Shown: piece after piece, positions 54,177 through 62,375 of the stretch
Layout: each line of letters begins with the position of its first letter
Numbering within the stretch: the stretch's first letter is position 1
Assembly: GCA_017452265.1 (NCBI GenBank)
Contig: JAFTMS010000019.1
Coordinates: forward strand, 1-64,000
DNA length: 64,000 bases
Direction: 5' to 3'
Source: Bacteroidales bacterium
Lineage (GTDB): Bacteria > Bacteroidota > Bacteroidia > Bacteroidales > UBA932
The notes under the pieces: model-generated
The model's database searches: none
Told to the model about the DNA's origin: nothing
What the model saw: the letters and a program-made list of their open reading frames with translations, nothing else
Program-made: the position numbers and the translations under genes

Positions 54177-54941
54177 ATGATCGGGATATTTGATTCGGGA
54201 GTTGGCGGGCTGTCCGTCTTCAGGGAGATACGCAAGGTGCTCCCCGGGGAGAAGTACGTCTATTTCTCGGACAATGCTCACTGCCCTTACGGGGAGAAGA
54301 GCCGGGAATACATCATCGGACGCGCAAGACGGATCACGGAATTCCTGATGGAGCGCGGAGCGGACATCATCGTCGTGGCATGCAATACCGCTACAGCGGC
54401 AGCCATTGCGACTTTGCGTAAAGAATACGACGTGCCGTTCATCGGAATGGAACCGGCTGTGAAGCCTGCTGTTGCCGCCACAAGAACAGGAGTCGTCGGA
54501 GTGCTGGCCACAGCAGGGACGCTGAAGGCAGAGAAATACAGGGACACGCGCGGGAAGTACGGCGAAGGTGTGCAGATCGTCGAGCATGTCGGTCAGGGAT
54601 TCGTGGAGCTGGTCGAACGCGGCGAGACCGATGGGCCGGAAGCGGAGGCCACTGTGCGCGAAAGCATCGCCCCCCTTCTCACCGCAGGAGCAGACACTAT
54701 AGTCCTCGGCTGCACCCACTATCCGTTCCTTTCCCCGGCAATAAGTAAAGTCGCTGCAGAACTGACTCCGGGACGCAGCATCACAATCATCGATCCGGCA
54801 CCTGCCGTCGCACGACATCTCATGGAAGTGATGAATGATAAAGGCCTGCTTCCGGACGGATCTGCCGGCTACAGCCTCGAACTCCACGCCTCAGGCAGCC
54901 CTACAGCCCTCGAAACCGCCTGCGGCCGTATGCTGAAGTGA
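54177..54941 (+). CDS. murI: Glutamate racemase, 254 aa
   Basis: Makes D-glutamate for peptidoglycan. The N-terminus MIGIFDSGVGGLSVFREI, the first catalytic Cys C69 in VVACNTATAAA and the second in VLGCTHYPFL are all present, with the DNAHCPYGEK loop. Length is normal. A longer frame runs upstream to 53085, but it is antisense to asnA, and the ATG at 54177 is the family start directly after the promoter. Confidence 0.95.
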   Translation: MIGIFDSGVGGLSVFREIRKVLPGEKYVYFSDNAHCPYGEKSREYIIGRARRITEFLMERGADIIVVACNTATAAAIATLRKEYDVPFIGMEPAVKPAVAATRTGVVGVLATAGTLKAEKYRDTRGKYGEGVQIVEHVGQGFVELVERGETDGPEAEATVRESIAPLLTAGADTIVLGCTHYPFLSPAISKVAAELTPGRSITIIDPAPAVARHLMEVMNDKGLLPDGSAGYSLELHASGSPTALETACGRMLK

Positions 54942-54963
54942 CCTGAACAGCAATTGAAAAAAG

Positions 54964-55896
54964 TCAGGAGTGTATGAATGACGCTATGTTTTCGGCAATC
55001 ATGGCGACGAGCCTTTCACGTGCCTCCACGCTCGCCCAAGCGGCATGAGGGGCAAAACGGAAGCGCTCCGGATGGCTCGTATGGAGCAACGGGCTGTCCG
55101 CAGGCAGAGGCTCCGTAGAGAATACGTCCAAAGCGGCACCTGCCATGCATCCTGCATCCACTGCCTCGGCCAGAGCAGCCTCATCTATTATGCCTCCACG
55201 CCCCATGTTTATGATGAATGCAGAAGGCTTCATCAGCGCCAGTTCGCGCTTTCCTATCAGGCCGTCCGTCCTTTCGTTCAGAGGAGCATGAACCGACACG
55301 AAATCCGCTTCGCTCATAAGCTGTTCGAGCGGCAGGCATGGGTATTCCTTGCAGTGGCCTGTGCCGGATGTGGAATAATAGCAGATCCTCATGCCGAATG
55401 CCTCAGCGACCTTTGCCACACGGCTTCCGATGTTTCCCATGCCGATGATGCCCAGAACCTTGCCTTTCAGTTCATTCCAGCTGCGGCTCACATCCGTGAA
55501 CATGCCGCTTGCAGAATAGCGTCCGGACTTCACGCATGAATCCAGATAAGGAGCATTGCCGGCAAGAGACAGGATATGCATGAATGTGGCCTGCACCACG
55601 GAATCGGTCGAATAGCCCACTGCATTGCGCACCGGAATGTCTTTCGAAGCGGCATACTCCAGGTCAATGTTGTTCACACCTGTAGCCGCCTCGCATATAA
55701 GTCTGAGGCAAGGAGCCGCATCTATGAGCGCAGGATTCACCTTCACCTTGTTGACGATCAGCACCTCGCAGTCCCCCACCCTTTCAAGGGCTTCTTCAGC
55801 AGTGGAGCTATCGTATGCAACCAGCTCACCAAGAGCCGAAACCGGCGCAAAAGAGACATCCCCCATCGTCGCCGCATCAAGAAAAACTATCTTCAT
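54964..55896 (-). CDS. D-2-hydroxyacid dehydrogenase, 310 aa
   Basis: An NAD-dependent enzyme of the glycerate/hydroxypyruvate and D-lactate dehydrogenase group. The Rossmann motif is GIIGMGNIGSRVA. The catalytic residues are in INMGRGGIIDE (the Arg sits earlier, in the EAATGVNN to NAVGYSTDSV region, or here), DVFSTEPLP (Glu) and FAPHAAWAS (His). The substrate cannot be read from sequence; hydroxypyruvate or 2-oxoacids are usual. I use MKIVFLDAATM at 55896; the frame extends to 55974 into the upstream gene. Gap to the IPT gene is ten bases. Confidence 0.88.
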   Translation of the reverse strand: MKIVFLDAATMGDVSFAPVSALGELVAYDSSTAEEALERVGDCEVLIVNKVKVNPALIDAAPCLRLICEAATGVNNIDLEYAASKDIPVRNAVGYSTDSVVQATFMHILSLAGNAPYLDSCVKSGRYSASGMFTDVSRSWNELKGKVLGIIGMGNIGSRVAKVAEAFGMRICYYSTSGTGHCKEYPCLPLEQLMSEADFVSVHAPLNERTDGLIGKRELALMKPSAFIINMGRGGIIDEAALAEAVDAGCMAGAALDVFSTEPLPADSPLLHTSHPERFRFAPHAAWASVEARERLVAMIAENIASFIHS

Positions 55897-55906
55897 GTCG
55901 AATTGT

Positions 55907-57238
55907 TCAGTCACTGTAAATGAATTCCACCCGGCAGGATGAGGTGCCCTCGGTCCAGAACATGCGGGTGACATAGCTGTCTTCGTCGAAATCGTAGGAG
56001 AGTGCGCATTCGGTCGTGCCTGTTCCCGTCGGGGACGGTTTCATCATTCTGGTCGGAAGCAGGGCGGATGCCTTTTTATACCAGCCGAGCAGGTATGGGA
56101 AATATACGAACGGATCGTTCTTTTCCATGAGTGACATGTAAGCCCAGACCACATCGGGAGCGACAGGGCTGGCTGCAAGTCCTGAATCGGAATATTCAAA
56201 CGACGTATTCCTGAACAGCGTAAGGTTTCCGTCTTCGTATGCGAGGGAACGGAATGAGCGCTTCGGCGACGAAATGTCGGTCAGATAGCCGTCGGTGTCA
56301 TAAGACCAGACAAAGGACGTAGGAACGTCATCACCGTATATAAGGACGTCAGATTGAGTCACAGCATCCTCAGAATCAAGGATATATTGCATAGCCATAT
56401 CATTCGAAGCCTCGAATCCGTCGTAAGTCAGTTCAAAATATCCTTCCTTTGTGCACACGTATGTATCATAAGCCTCAAGTGATTCGGTCTCACCGTCCAC
56501 AAGGTATTCCGAGACGGTCAGGGTCACAGGCTCTTCATGCGAAATTTCCCATGAAAGCCTTATGAGGGCAGAGCCTATGTACGGGCTGTAATAATCTATG
56601 CGCTGCAACAGCTTTTCCTTTATTTCCGCATATATGGTCAGAGAGGAACTCAGAAGCCATGTGAAGCCATCCTGCACGAGATATGCCTCATAGTCTCCTT
56701 CCACGATTTCATCCGGGAGCAGGACTGATATTCCGGCATATGCAAGGTCTGCATCGATGACGTATTCCTGTCCGTCAGCTCCGATGAGACGTACCTTGCA
56801 GCCTTCTTCGAAGCCGATTCCCTCGATGACGACCATTTCTCCCGGCTTCGATGCAGACGGCATCTTGAGACCGGAAACAGGCATCTGAGCCTCAAGGACC
56901 TCCATCGTGCCAAGCTCCAGACGCTCTCCCGGGCTCACAAGCACCACAGCATATGTCCCGGCCGGAAGATCCTTAGGCACATCAAACACAAGTCCTGACG
57001 CCGTAACGACCTGAACAGCAGCCGCATGCTCCTTACCATCCGTCCCTACGAGAAGTATGTCGGGCTCTTCCGTGAACCCGTTCCACTGGACAACAGCTTC
57101 GCCTCCTGCAACGACTGATTCCTGAAGCACGCACTCCGACAACGGATTCAGAGCTCCGGAACCGGACAAGCCTCCTTCATCGCTACATGAGGCCACAAAC
57201 ATTGCGCACATGGCGGCCAAAAGAAATAACCTCTTCAT
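55907..57238 (-). CDS. IPT/TIG-domain lipoprotein, last gene of the SusCD operon, 443 aa
   Basis: A lipoprotein signal (LAAMCAMFVASCSDE) precedes IPT/TIG-like beta modules. One such module, about residues 125-205, starts SASKPGEMVVIEGIGFEEGCKV. The C-terminal half (about 210-443) has YSYDTDGYLT-like strands (VWSYDTDGYLTDISS, LAYEDGNLTLF), similar to the DUF4595 group of Bacteroidales. It is probably exposed at the cell surface and binds ligand for the SusCD system. It begins six bases after the TlpA-like stop and is the last gene of the run from the right edge, apart from the dehydrogenase. Confidence 0.75.
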   Translation of the reverse strand: MKRLFLLAAMCAMFVASCSDEGGLSGSGALNPLSECVLQESVVAGGEAVVQWNGFTEEPDILLVGTDGKEHAAAVQVVTASGLVFDVPKDLPAGTYAVVLVSPGERLELGTMEVLEAQMPVSGLKMPSASKPGEMVVIEGIGFEEGCKVRLIGADGQEYVIDADLAYAGISVLLPDEIVEGDYEAYLVQDGFTWLLSSSLTIYAEIKEKLLQRIDYYSPYIGSALIRLSWEISHEEPVTLTVSEYLVDGETESLEAYDTYVCTKEGYFELTYDGFEASNDMAMQYILDSEDAVTQSDVLIYGDDVPTSFVWSYDTDGYLTDISSPKRSFRSLAYEDGNLTLFRNTSFEYSDSGLAASPVAPDVVWAYMSLMEKNDPFVYFPYLLGWYKKASALLPTRMMKPSPTGTGTTECALSYDFDEDSYVTRMFWTEGTSSCRVEFIYSD

Positions 57239-57243
57239 AATGC

Positions 57244-58611
57244 TTACCTTATGCCCTCAAGGCTGTTCAATGTCTTTGCTGTTTCATCGGACGATGGACG
57301 GGACATGTCGTTGCTGATGATCCTGCCCTCCTTGTCGAGAAGGATGAAGCGAGGTATTCCATCGATGTTGTAGGCCTTCTGGAAGGTGCTGCGAGGGCCG
57401 AGGTACAGCTGTACTCCCGTAAGGGCGCCGCTCTTCACCATTTCTTCCCATTTAGTCTTGTCCCTGTCTGTGGAAAGGCCGAGGAACACGATTTCGGCAT
57501 CGTGGAAATCCTTCTCCAGTTCCTTGAGATAAGGCATCTCCCTCTTGCACGGACTGCACCATGTCGCCCACATGTCTATATATACATACCTGCCTCTGAA
57601 ATCTGCCAAAGTCCATTCCTTTCCATCGATGTCCACAGCCCTGAAATCCGGCGAGACCTTTCCCGGTTTCGACAGCTCCCACTTCTCGTGCTTTCTATCG
57701 TAGTCTGCCAGAAGCACGGTATCCTGCACATAGGTCAGATAAATGTTCTCCATTTCCTGTATATCGTCTATCCCATACTGAAACACATACGATGCAGCGA
57801 GGTGGTGCAGAAGGACATCCCTGACCTCCGGTGACTTGAAGCGGTCAGCTATGAACCTCATCTGGGCCACGGTCCTGGGATATGGCGCCGTCACTTCTCT
57901 GTTCTCCGCATCAAGCACATGAGCCGCCTCAACGACGAAATTGCGGTATTCATCCAGATTCACCCAGTCCCTGTCCTCAACCATATACGACCCTATCACA
58001 TCATAATATGCCTCGTCGGGGACGTAAGACATGTTTCCGGTCATCATCCTATGACCGACCGGATGCATCAGAAGCGGTGCCGCGTAGGCATACCTTATCC
58101 TGCCTTCCTCCATATGCTCGAAATCCCCGGCCTTTCCGAGTCCCGCAGCCTTCATCAGCTTAAGGGCATCATTTTCACGTGCCGACAGCCTTTCACGATA
58201 CTCGGTGAACGGCAGTGCATAATCCTCGTCTGGGAGTGCCGTCAGCCGCACGTTGTTGAGATACTTCACGGCAGGCCCCTTCTCTCCTTCAAAGACGAAC
58301 GTATTCACGAAATCGCGGCCGTTGAAGTTCACAGACGCCCTGTCACCGGCCTCCGCATATATCCAGCGGAACTCTCTGCCGTAGAACAACCTTGCGTATG
58401 CCGCCTCCATGCCATCAAGAACAACTTCTGCCTTTCCGTCCGCATCCAGCGGAAAAGTCTTCACATCATTATGACACACGATCACCACCTCATTTGCAGA
58501 GGGTTCCTGCACATTCACGGTCAGGATAATATTATCGGACACAGAGCCGCAGCCGGCCGAAAGCAGCATGGCAGCCAAAAGACAAATCACACTTTTCATA
58601 CTTTTCTTCAT
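57244..58611 (-). CDS. TlpA-like thioredoxin-fold lipoprotein, 455 aa
   Basis: A lipoprotein signal (VICLLAAMLLSAGCGS) is followed by a DUF4369-like beta domain (about 25-120). A helical middle region and a C-terminal thioredoxin domain (about 310-455) follow. The redox pair is in DMWATWCSPCKREMPYL, with the cis-Pro region GIPRFILLDKEGRI. Such proteins keep exported thiols reduced or shuffle disulfides. Its place inside a SusCD operon is a recurring Bacteroidales arrangement. The ATG at 58611 overlaps the previous stop by one base. Confidence 0.85.
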   Translation of the reverse strand: MKKSMKSVICLLAAMLLSAGCGSVSDNIILTVNVQEPSANEVVIVCHNDVKTFPLDADGKAEVVLDGMEAAYARLFYGREFRWIYAEAGDRASVNFNGRDFVNTFVFEGEKGPAVKYLNNVRLTALPDEDYALPFTEYRERLSARENDALKLMKAAGLGKAGDFEHMEEGRIRYAYAAPLLMHPVGHRMMTGNMSYVPDEAYYDVIGSYMVEDRDWVNLDEYRNFVVEAAHVLDAENREVTAPYPRTVAQMRFIADRFKSPEVRDVLLHHLAASYVFQYGIDDIQEMENIYLTYVQDTVLLADYDRKHEKWELSKPGKVSPDFRAVDIDGKEWTLADFRGRYVYIDMWATWCSPCKREMPYLKELEKDFHDAEIVFLGLSTDRDKTKWEEMVKSGALTGVQLYLGPRSTFQKAYNIDGIPRFILLDKEGRIISNDMSRPSSDETAKTLNSLEGIR

Positions 58612-60164
58612 TAATACAGACTTTCCTTATATGTTGCATCCACAATCTCGGCGAAGCCTTCGTAGACGTGAGGCTCCACCTCCTTGAAATCTCCTCCGGA
58701 CTCACGTCCTTCGTATATGCGCAGCTTTCCGGCCCTGTCCTTAACGCTTCCGACCACGAGGTCGTAGCTCTTCTGCATGTTCTCGCTCTTCTGGTAGAGG
58801 TTGAACTTCAGGCACGTTATGGTCTCGCCAGGCAGTGTGAACTGCACTTCCGCCGTAATCGGAGAAGCGGAGAGATCCGCACGATAGACAGTACTTCCCA
58901 CAGCATAGTACATATAGTTCTTCAGCGAACTGAATGCGTACAGATTTCCCACACGAAGGATGTCCCTGCAGTGCGACAGGTCGCCGTAATATCCCTTGCC
59001 TATCACGTATGTGCAGTCCGCATAGCGGAGCATGTCACCGAGCTGCACTCCATACAGATGACAGGCAGAGCCGTCGGTCAGGAGCACATACGTGATGCCC
59101 ATCTTTGCATTGCCGGGATCATAGCGGGTATTTTCCATATACACGCAGTCCATCCCCTGCGGCCACTCGTCGAACGCCGTACCGAGAACGCCGGCTCCTG
59201 GAGCCAAGCCCTCCGCGACAAGCCCCATCGCATCCATATCGGCCACAGGATCAAGACTACCGAGGTCATTGGTTGAAAGAAGCGGACAATAGGCCACAAG
59301 ACGCTTATTGTCAATATCATACAGCATATACACAGCAGCATATATCTGAGTCGCCAGCACATTCGCTCCGACATAAGGCGCAACTGAAAATCCTTTGTTC
59401 ACAGCACTTCCGTACAGGCCGTCAATACCCATGATTTCACAGTAATGGGCATCAGTGCCGCTCACCACCACCTTCCCGAATCCGGCAGAAACAATGGAAT
59501 GAGGCACAATCCTGTCCTGCACCGCCACTTCATAGGCGAAATCGTATTCCGGCTTCCATTCGAAGGCATCCTTTCCTAATCTTGTGGCACCATCATCCGT
59601 AAGCAGATAGTAGGGCGAAGAGGCATCGGTCTTGTCGGAAAGCCACTGGATTCTGCGCGGTCCGTTGAGCTGAGACATGCCGTTTCCCTTCAGGACGTCC
59701 GTCATCGTTTCGCCGGTCACTGCCGAAACCACGTCCAGTCTTGCGCGTCCCCCGTCGGAGCATAGCACCATCCAGCCCTCGGACATGGAAGAACTCACCG
59801 AAAGTACAGCCTCATGCCGCCAGTAAAGCCCCGTTGCAAGTTCAGTCACAGTAAAATACAAGGTATACGAGCCCGGAGCAAGGGTAACCTCATAATCAAG
59901 ATTCCTGTCTGTGCCTATGACTGCCGGCTCCATATTCCCGTTATTGTCCAGTACCTTCCATTCGAAGGCATATTCATCCTCCGGAAAATCCTCGTCCCCG
60001 AGCTCAGGAGACAGGACAAGCCGCGAAAGCGTCAGCACACTCATGTCCTCAATTCCGGAAATGACGGGTTCCTTCAGCTCGGCATAATCGTAGTTTCCCT
60101 TGTCCTGGCTGCATGCTGCTGCGAGGACAAGCATCATGAATATCTGCAAATATCTTTTCATCAT
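58611..60164 (-). CDS. PKD-like family lipoprotein, 517 aa
   Basis: The protein has a lipoprotein signal (FMMLVLAAACSQDKG) and begins NYDYAELKEPVISGIED, typical of the PKD-like family found after SusD/DUF4843 genes. Residues about 35-130 are a PKD-like beta sandwich (YAFEWKVLDNNGN, PGSYTLYFTVTELATGLYW). The rest has a propeller-like series of strands with GWMVLCSDGGRARLDVV. It takes the place of a SusE-type surface binding protein. The start overlaps the DUF4843 stop by four bases. Confidence 0.82.
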   Translation of the reverse strand: MMKRYLQIFMMLVLAAACSQDKGNYDYAELKEPVISGIEDMSVLTLSRLVLSPELGDEDFPEDEYAFEWKVLDNNGNMEPAVIGTDRNLDYEVTLAPGSYTLYFTVTELATGLYWRHEAVLSVSSSMSEGWMVLCSDGGRARLDVVSAVTGETMTDVLKGNGMSQLNGPRRIQWLSDKTDASSPYYLLTDDGATRLGKDAFEWKPEYDFAYEVAVQDRIVPHSIVSAGFGKVVVSGTDAHYCEIMGIDGLYGSAVNKGFSVAPYVGANVLATQIYAAVYMLYDIDNKRLVAYCPLLSTNDLGSLDPVADMDAMGLVAEGLAPGAGVLGTAFDEWPQGMDCVYMENTRYDPGNAKMGITYVLLTDGSACHLYGVQLGDMLRYADCTYVIGKGYYGDLSHCRDILRVGNLYAFSSLKNYMYYAVGSTVYRADLSASPITAEVQFTLPGETITCLKFNLYQKSENMQKSYDLVVGSVKDRAGKLRIYEGRESGGDFKEVEPHVYEGFAEIVDATYKESLY

Positions 60165-60913
60165 CTGAATGTCAATGGTTCGCCGGTCCGCTTATCGAAT
60201 GCGTCTTCATCATACGGTTCGCCTGCGGCCTTCCTTTCTGTCTCACCCTGCACATATGCCGTCATTTCCGCGCTGATGTACAGGAGCTTAGCGAGGGTTA
60301 TCACGTTCGGGTCGTTGAAATCATCCGGCTCTATGTCCAGCACACGGCATATGAGTTCGAACTTCTGCTGAGTGAATTCTCCCACGAGATTCTCTTCCCA
60401 TGCGGCAGGAGCCTTGGTGAACATGTCCGAGAAATATATCCTGAAATCCACTGTGGATACTGTATCCGAAAGCTGCACCATGTGTGTGACCGGGATATCG
60501 AAATGAGCATTCGGATGTATCGTAAGGCGGATCATCTTCTTCTGCTGCTTCAGGGCAGCCGTACGCCTGAGGGTTACGACATAATCCGCAAAAGCGGCTC
60601 CTGGCGGAATGACGGCACTGGACGGGAGCACATAATCCTCCCCCTCTACGGCATTTTCCGAATCCACCGTAATGTCTATAGGCCTTTCTTCATCCGAAGG
60701 GCGTCCGACGAGCTGCACCCTTACAGGCACTTCAAGGACATCGCCGCTCTCGTATACGAACGTCAGGTCCAGACTGTCCGTGACCGTCATCGTGCCTGAC
60801 GTATTGTTGAAATACACTCCGGACATATCAATGAAAGGAGCAGGATTGCGCTCCTGACAGGCTGTCACAAGGGCCGTCATCAGTACGGCTGATATATACA
60901 TAAATTTCTTCAT
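60161..60913 (-). CDS. DUF4843-family lipoprotein, 250 aa
   Basis: A lipoprotein signal (SAVLMTALVTACQERN) is followed by a domain matching DUF4843: SGVYFNNTSGTMTVTDSLDLTF, broken here, VPVRVQLVGRPSDEERPIDITV and AVEGEDYVLPSSAVIPPG. The C-terminal third is helical (EFTQQKFELICRVLDIEP). These proteins sit between SusD and PKD-like genes and are presumed surface components of the import complex. The gap to SusD is five bases. Confidence 0.85.
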   Translation of the reverse strand: MKKFMYISAVLMTALVTACQERNPAPFIDMSGVYFNNTSGTMTVTDSLDLTFVYESGDVLEVPVRVQLVGRPSDEERPIDITVDSENAVEGEDYVLPSSAVIPPGAAFADYVVTLRRTAALKQQKKMIRLTIHPNAHFDIPVTHMVQLSDTVSTVDFRIYFSDMFTKAPAAWEENLVGEFTQQKFELICRVLDIEPDDFNDPNVITLAKLLYISAEMTAYVQGETERKAAGEPYDEDAFDKRTGEPLTFR

Positions 60914-60918
60914 CTTCG

Positions 60919-62364
60919 CTAATTCTCTGTTTCCGAATCCGGAAGCGGTACTGTAAATATGGCGTCGCTCGGCTGCGGATTCCGGCTGTCCACAGTGCTG
61001 AAGAGCACAGGGGCGAACATGCGCTTGTACATGAAGAACAGCTGCCCTTCGCCGTAAAGTTCCCTTATATACTCATACTGAAGCAGTTCCTCCGTGAGTG
61101 TCTGGAGATTGCCGACTCCTCTGGCAGAGCGCAGGCGGTTCACATATGCGAGTCCTGCCCCGATGTCCTCAGAACGGCTTTCAGCAGCAATCAGATACAT
61201 CTCGCCAAGCCTTATCATCGGAATCATCGTATTCCTGATGTTTCCGGTATCATTCATGTCCGAATACTTGTAGAAGTACCTGTTGGCTCCCGTAGCCACC
61301 CAGTTTACACGATAACGGTAGTCGTCCTGATTTCCGCCCGTCATAGCTCCTCCGCCGAAGACAATGCCGCTCATGAGGTCGTTATCCATCCTGAACACAT
61401 AGTTCGGAATCCTGCTCGGGTCGAAATAGTCCTTGAAGATGCTGCTCCTCTGGGAGTGGGTGAGGGCGAATATCACTTCGGAAGAGAAGATGCGGTCCGG
61501 ATCCTCCGGAGAACCGGTCACGAGAGTCTTGTCAACGAACGGGAACACCTTCTCCGCATCCCTTATCACTTCGACGGAATAATCATAAGCCTTCTCTCTG
61601 TCACCGAAATACAGGGCTGAGCGTGCCAGAAGGGACGTCACTGCATAATAGTTCAGACGCATATTCCTGTAGTACATGAATGTCGACGAGCCGTCTGAAG
61701 GGGCGTCCATCATGGTTCCGGACGTGCGCACAGGATCGCCGGCAAGGAGGATACGCGCCTCCAGAAGGTCGTGAGTTATCGCTGAAGCCACTTCGAAAGC
61801 CGGAAGCAGTTCGTTCGGAGTGACAGAATACTGCTTGTAATACGGGATGCTCAGCTGATCCGGATAGCGTGAGTACACCGGGCCGAAGAGGCGCAGCATG
61901 TCGAAATGCAGCATGGCCCGCAGAGCCAGAGCCTCTCCCTTGATGATCTTGTAGTTATCACCGCTGAATTCCACGCCTGTCGTCTCAAGATTCTCCAGCA
62001 GCAGATTGCAGTTCAGAATGAGGGAATATGCCTTGTTCCATGTCTCGTTCATCCTGGCACGCCAATACTCTGTGCCATATTCATATCCGGCAAGGTCGCT
62101 GTAGTTTCCCCACACGGAATTGTCCGTGCCTATGACGTATGCGCCACCCATTATCTCTATCATCTCCACTGAGAGAGCACCACCGTAGAGCATATCGCTG
62201 TTCAGTTCTATGTATATGCCGTTCAGGAGCTTGATGAAACCGTCCTCCGTGGAGAGCAGTTCATCCTGCGATATCTTGTCGTACGGCTTCACGTCCAGCC
62301 ACCTGTCGCATGACACTGAGGCAAGCATGGCCAGAGCCAGAATATATATGGTAAACCTTCTCAT
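60919..62364 (-). CDS. RagB/SusD-family outer membrane lipoprotein, 481 aa
   Basis: SusD-type proteins form the lid over a SusC channel and bind the nutrient outside the cell. The lipobox Cys is C19 (LASVSCDRWLDVKPYD), followed by the family start ISQDELLSTEDGFIKLLNGIY. TPR-like helices follow, such as LALRAMLHFDMLRLFGPVY. The C-terminus has GEMYLIAAES and a YEYIRELYGEG segment. The ligand is not evident: no glycoside hydrolase is linked in view. It lies 11 bases after the SusC gene. Confidence 0.93.
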   Translation of the reverse strand: MRRFTIYILALAMLASVSCDRWLDVKPYDKISQDELLSTEDGFIKLLNGIYIELNSDMLYGGALSVEMIEIMGGAYVIGTDNSVWGNYSDLAGYEYGTEYWRARMNETWNKAYSLILNCNLLLENLETTGVEFSGDNYKIIKGEALALRAMLHFDMLRLFGPVYSRYPDQLSIPYYKQYSVTPNELLPAFEVASAITHDLLEARILLAGDPVRTSGTMMDAPSDGSSTFMYYRNMRLNYYAVTSLLARSALYFGDREKAYDYSVEVIRDAEKVFPFVDKTLVTGSPEDPDRIFSSEVIFALTHSQRSSIFKDYFDPSRIPNYVFRMDNDLMSGIVFGGGAMTGGNQDDYRYRVNWVATGANRYFYKYSDMNDTGNIRNTMIPMIRLGEMYLIAAESRSEDIGAGLAYVNRLRSARGVGNLQTLTEELLQYEYIRELYGEGQLFFMYKRMFAPVLFSTVDSRNPQPSDAIFTVPLPDSETEN

Positions 62365-62375
62365 AAACCTGTCCT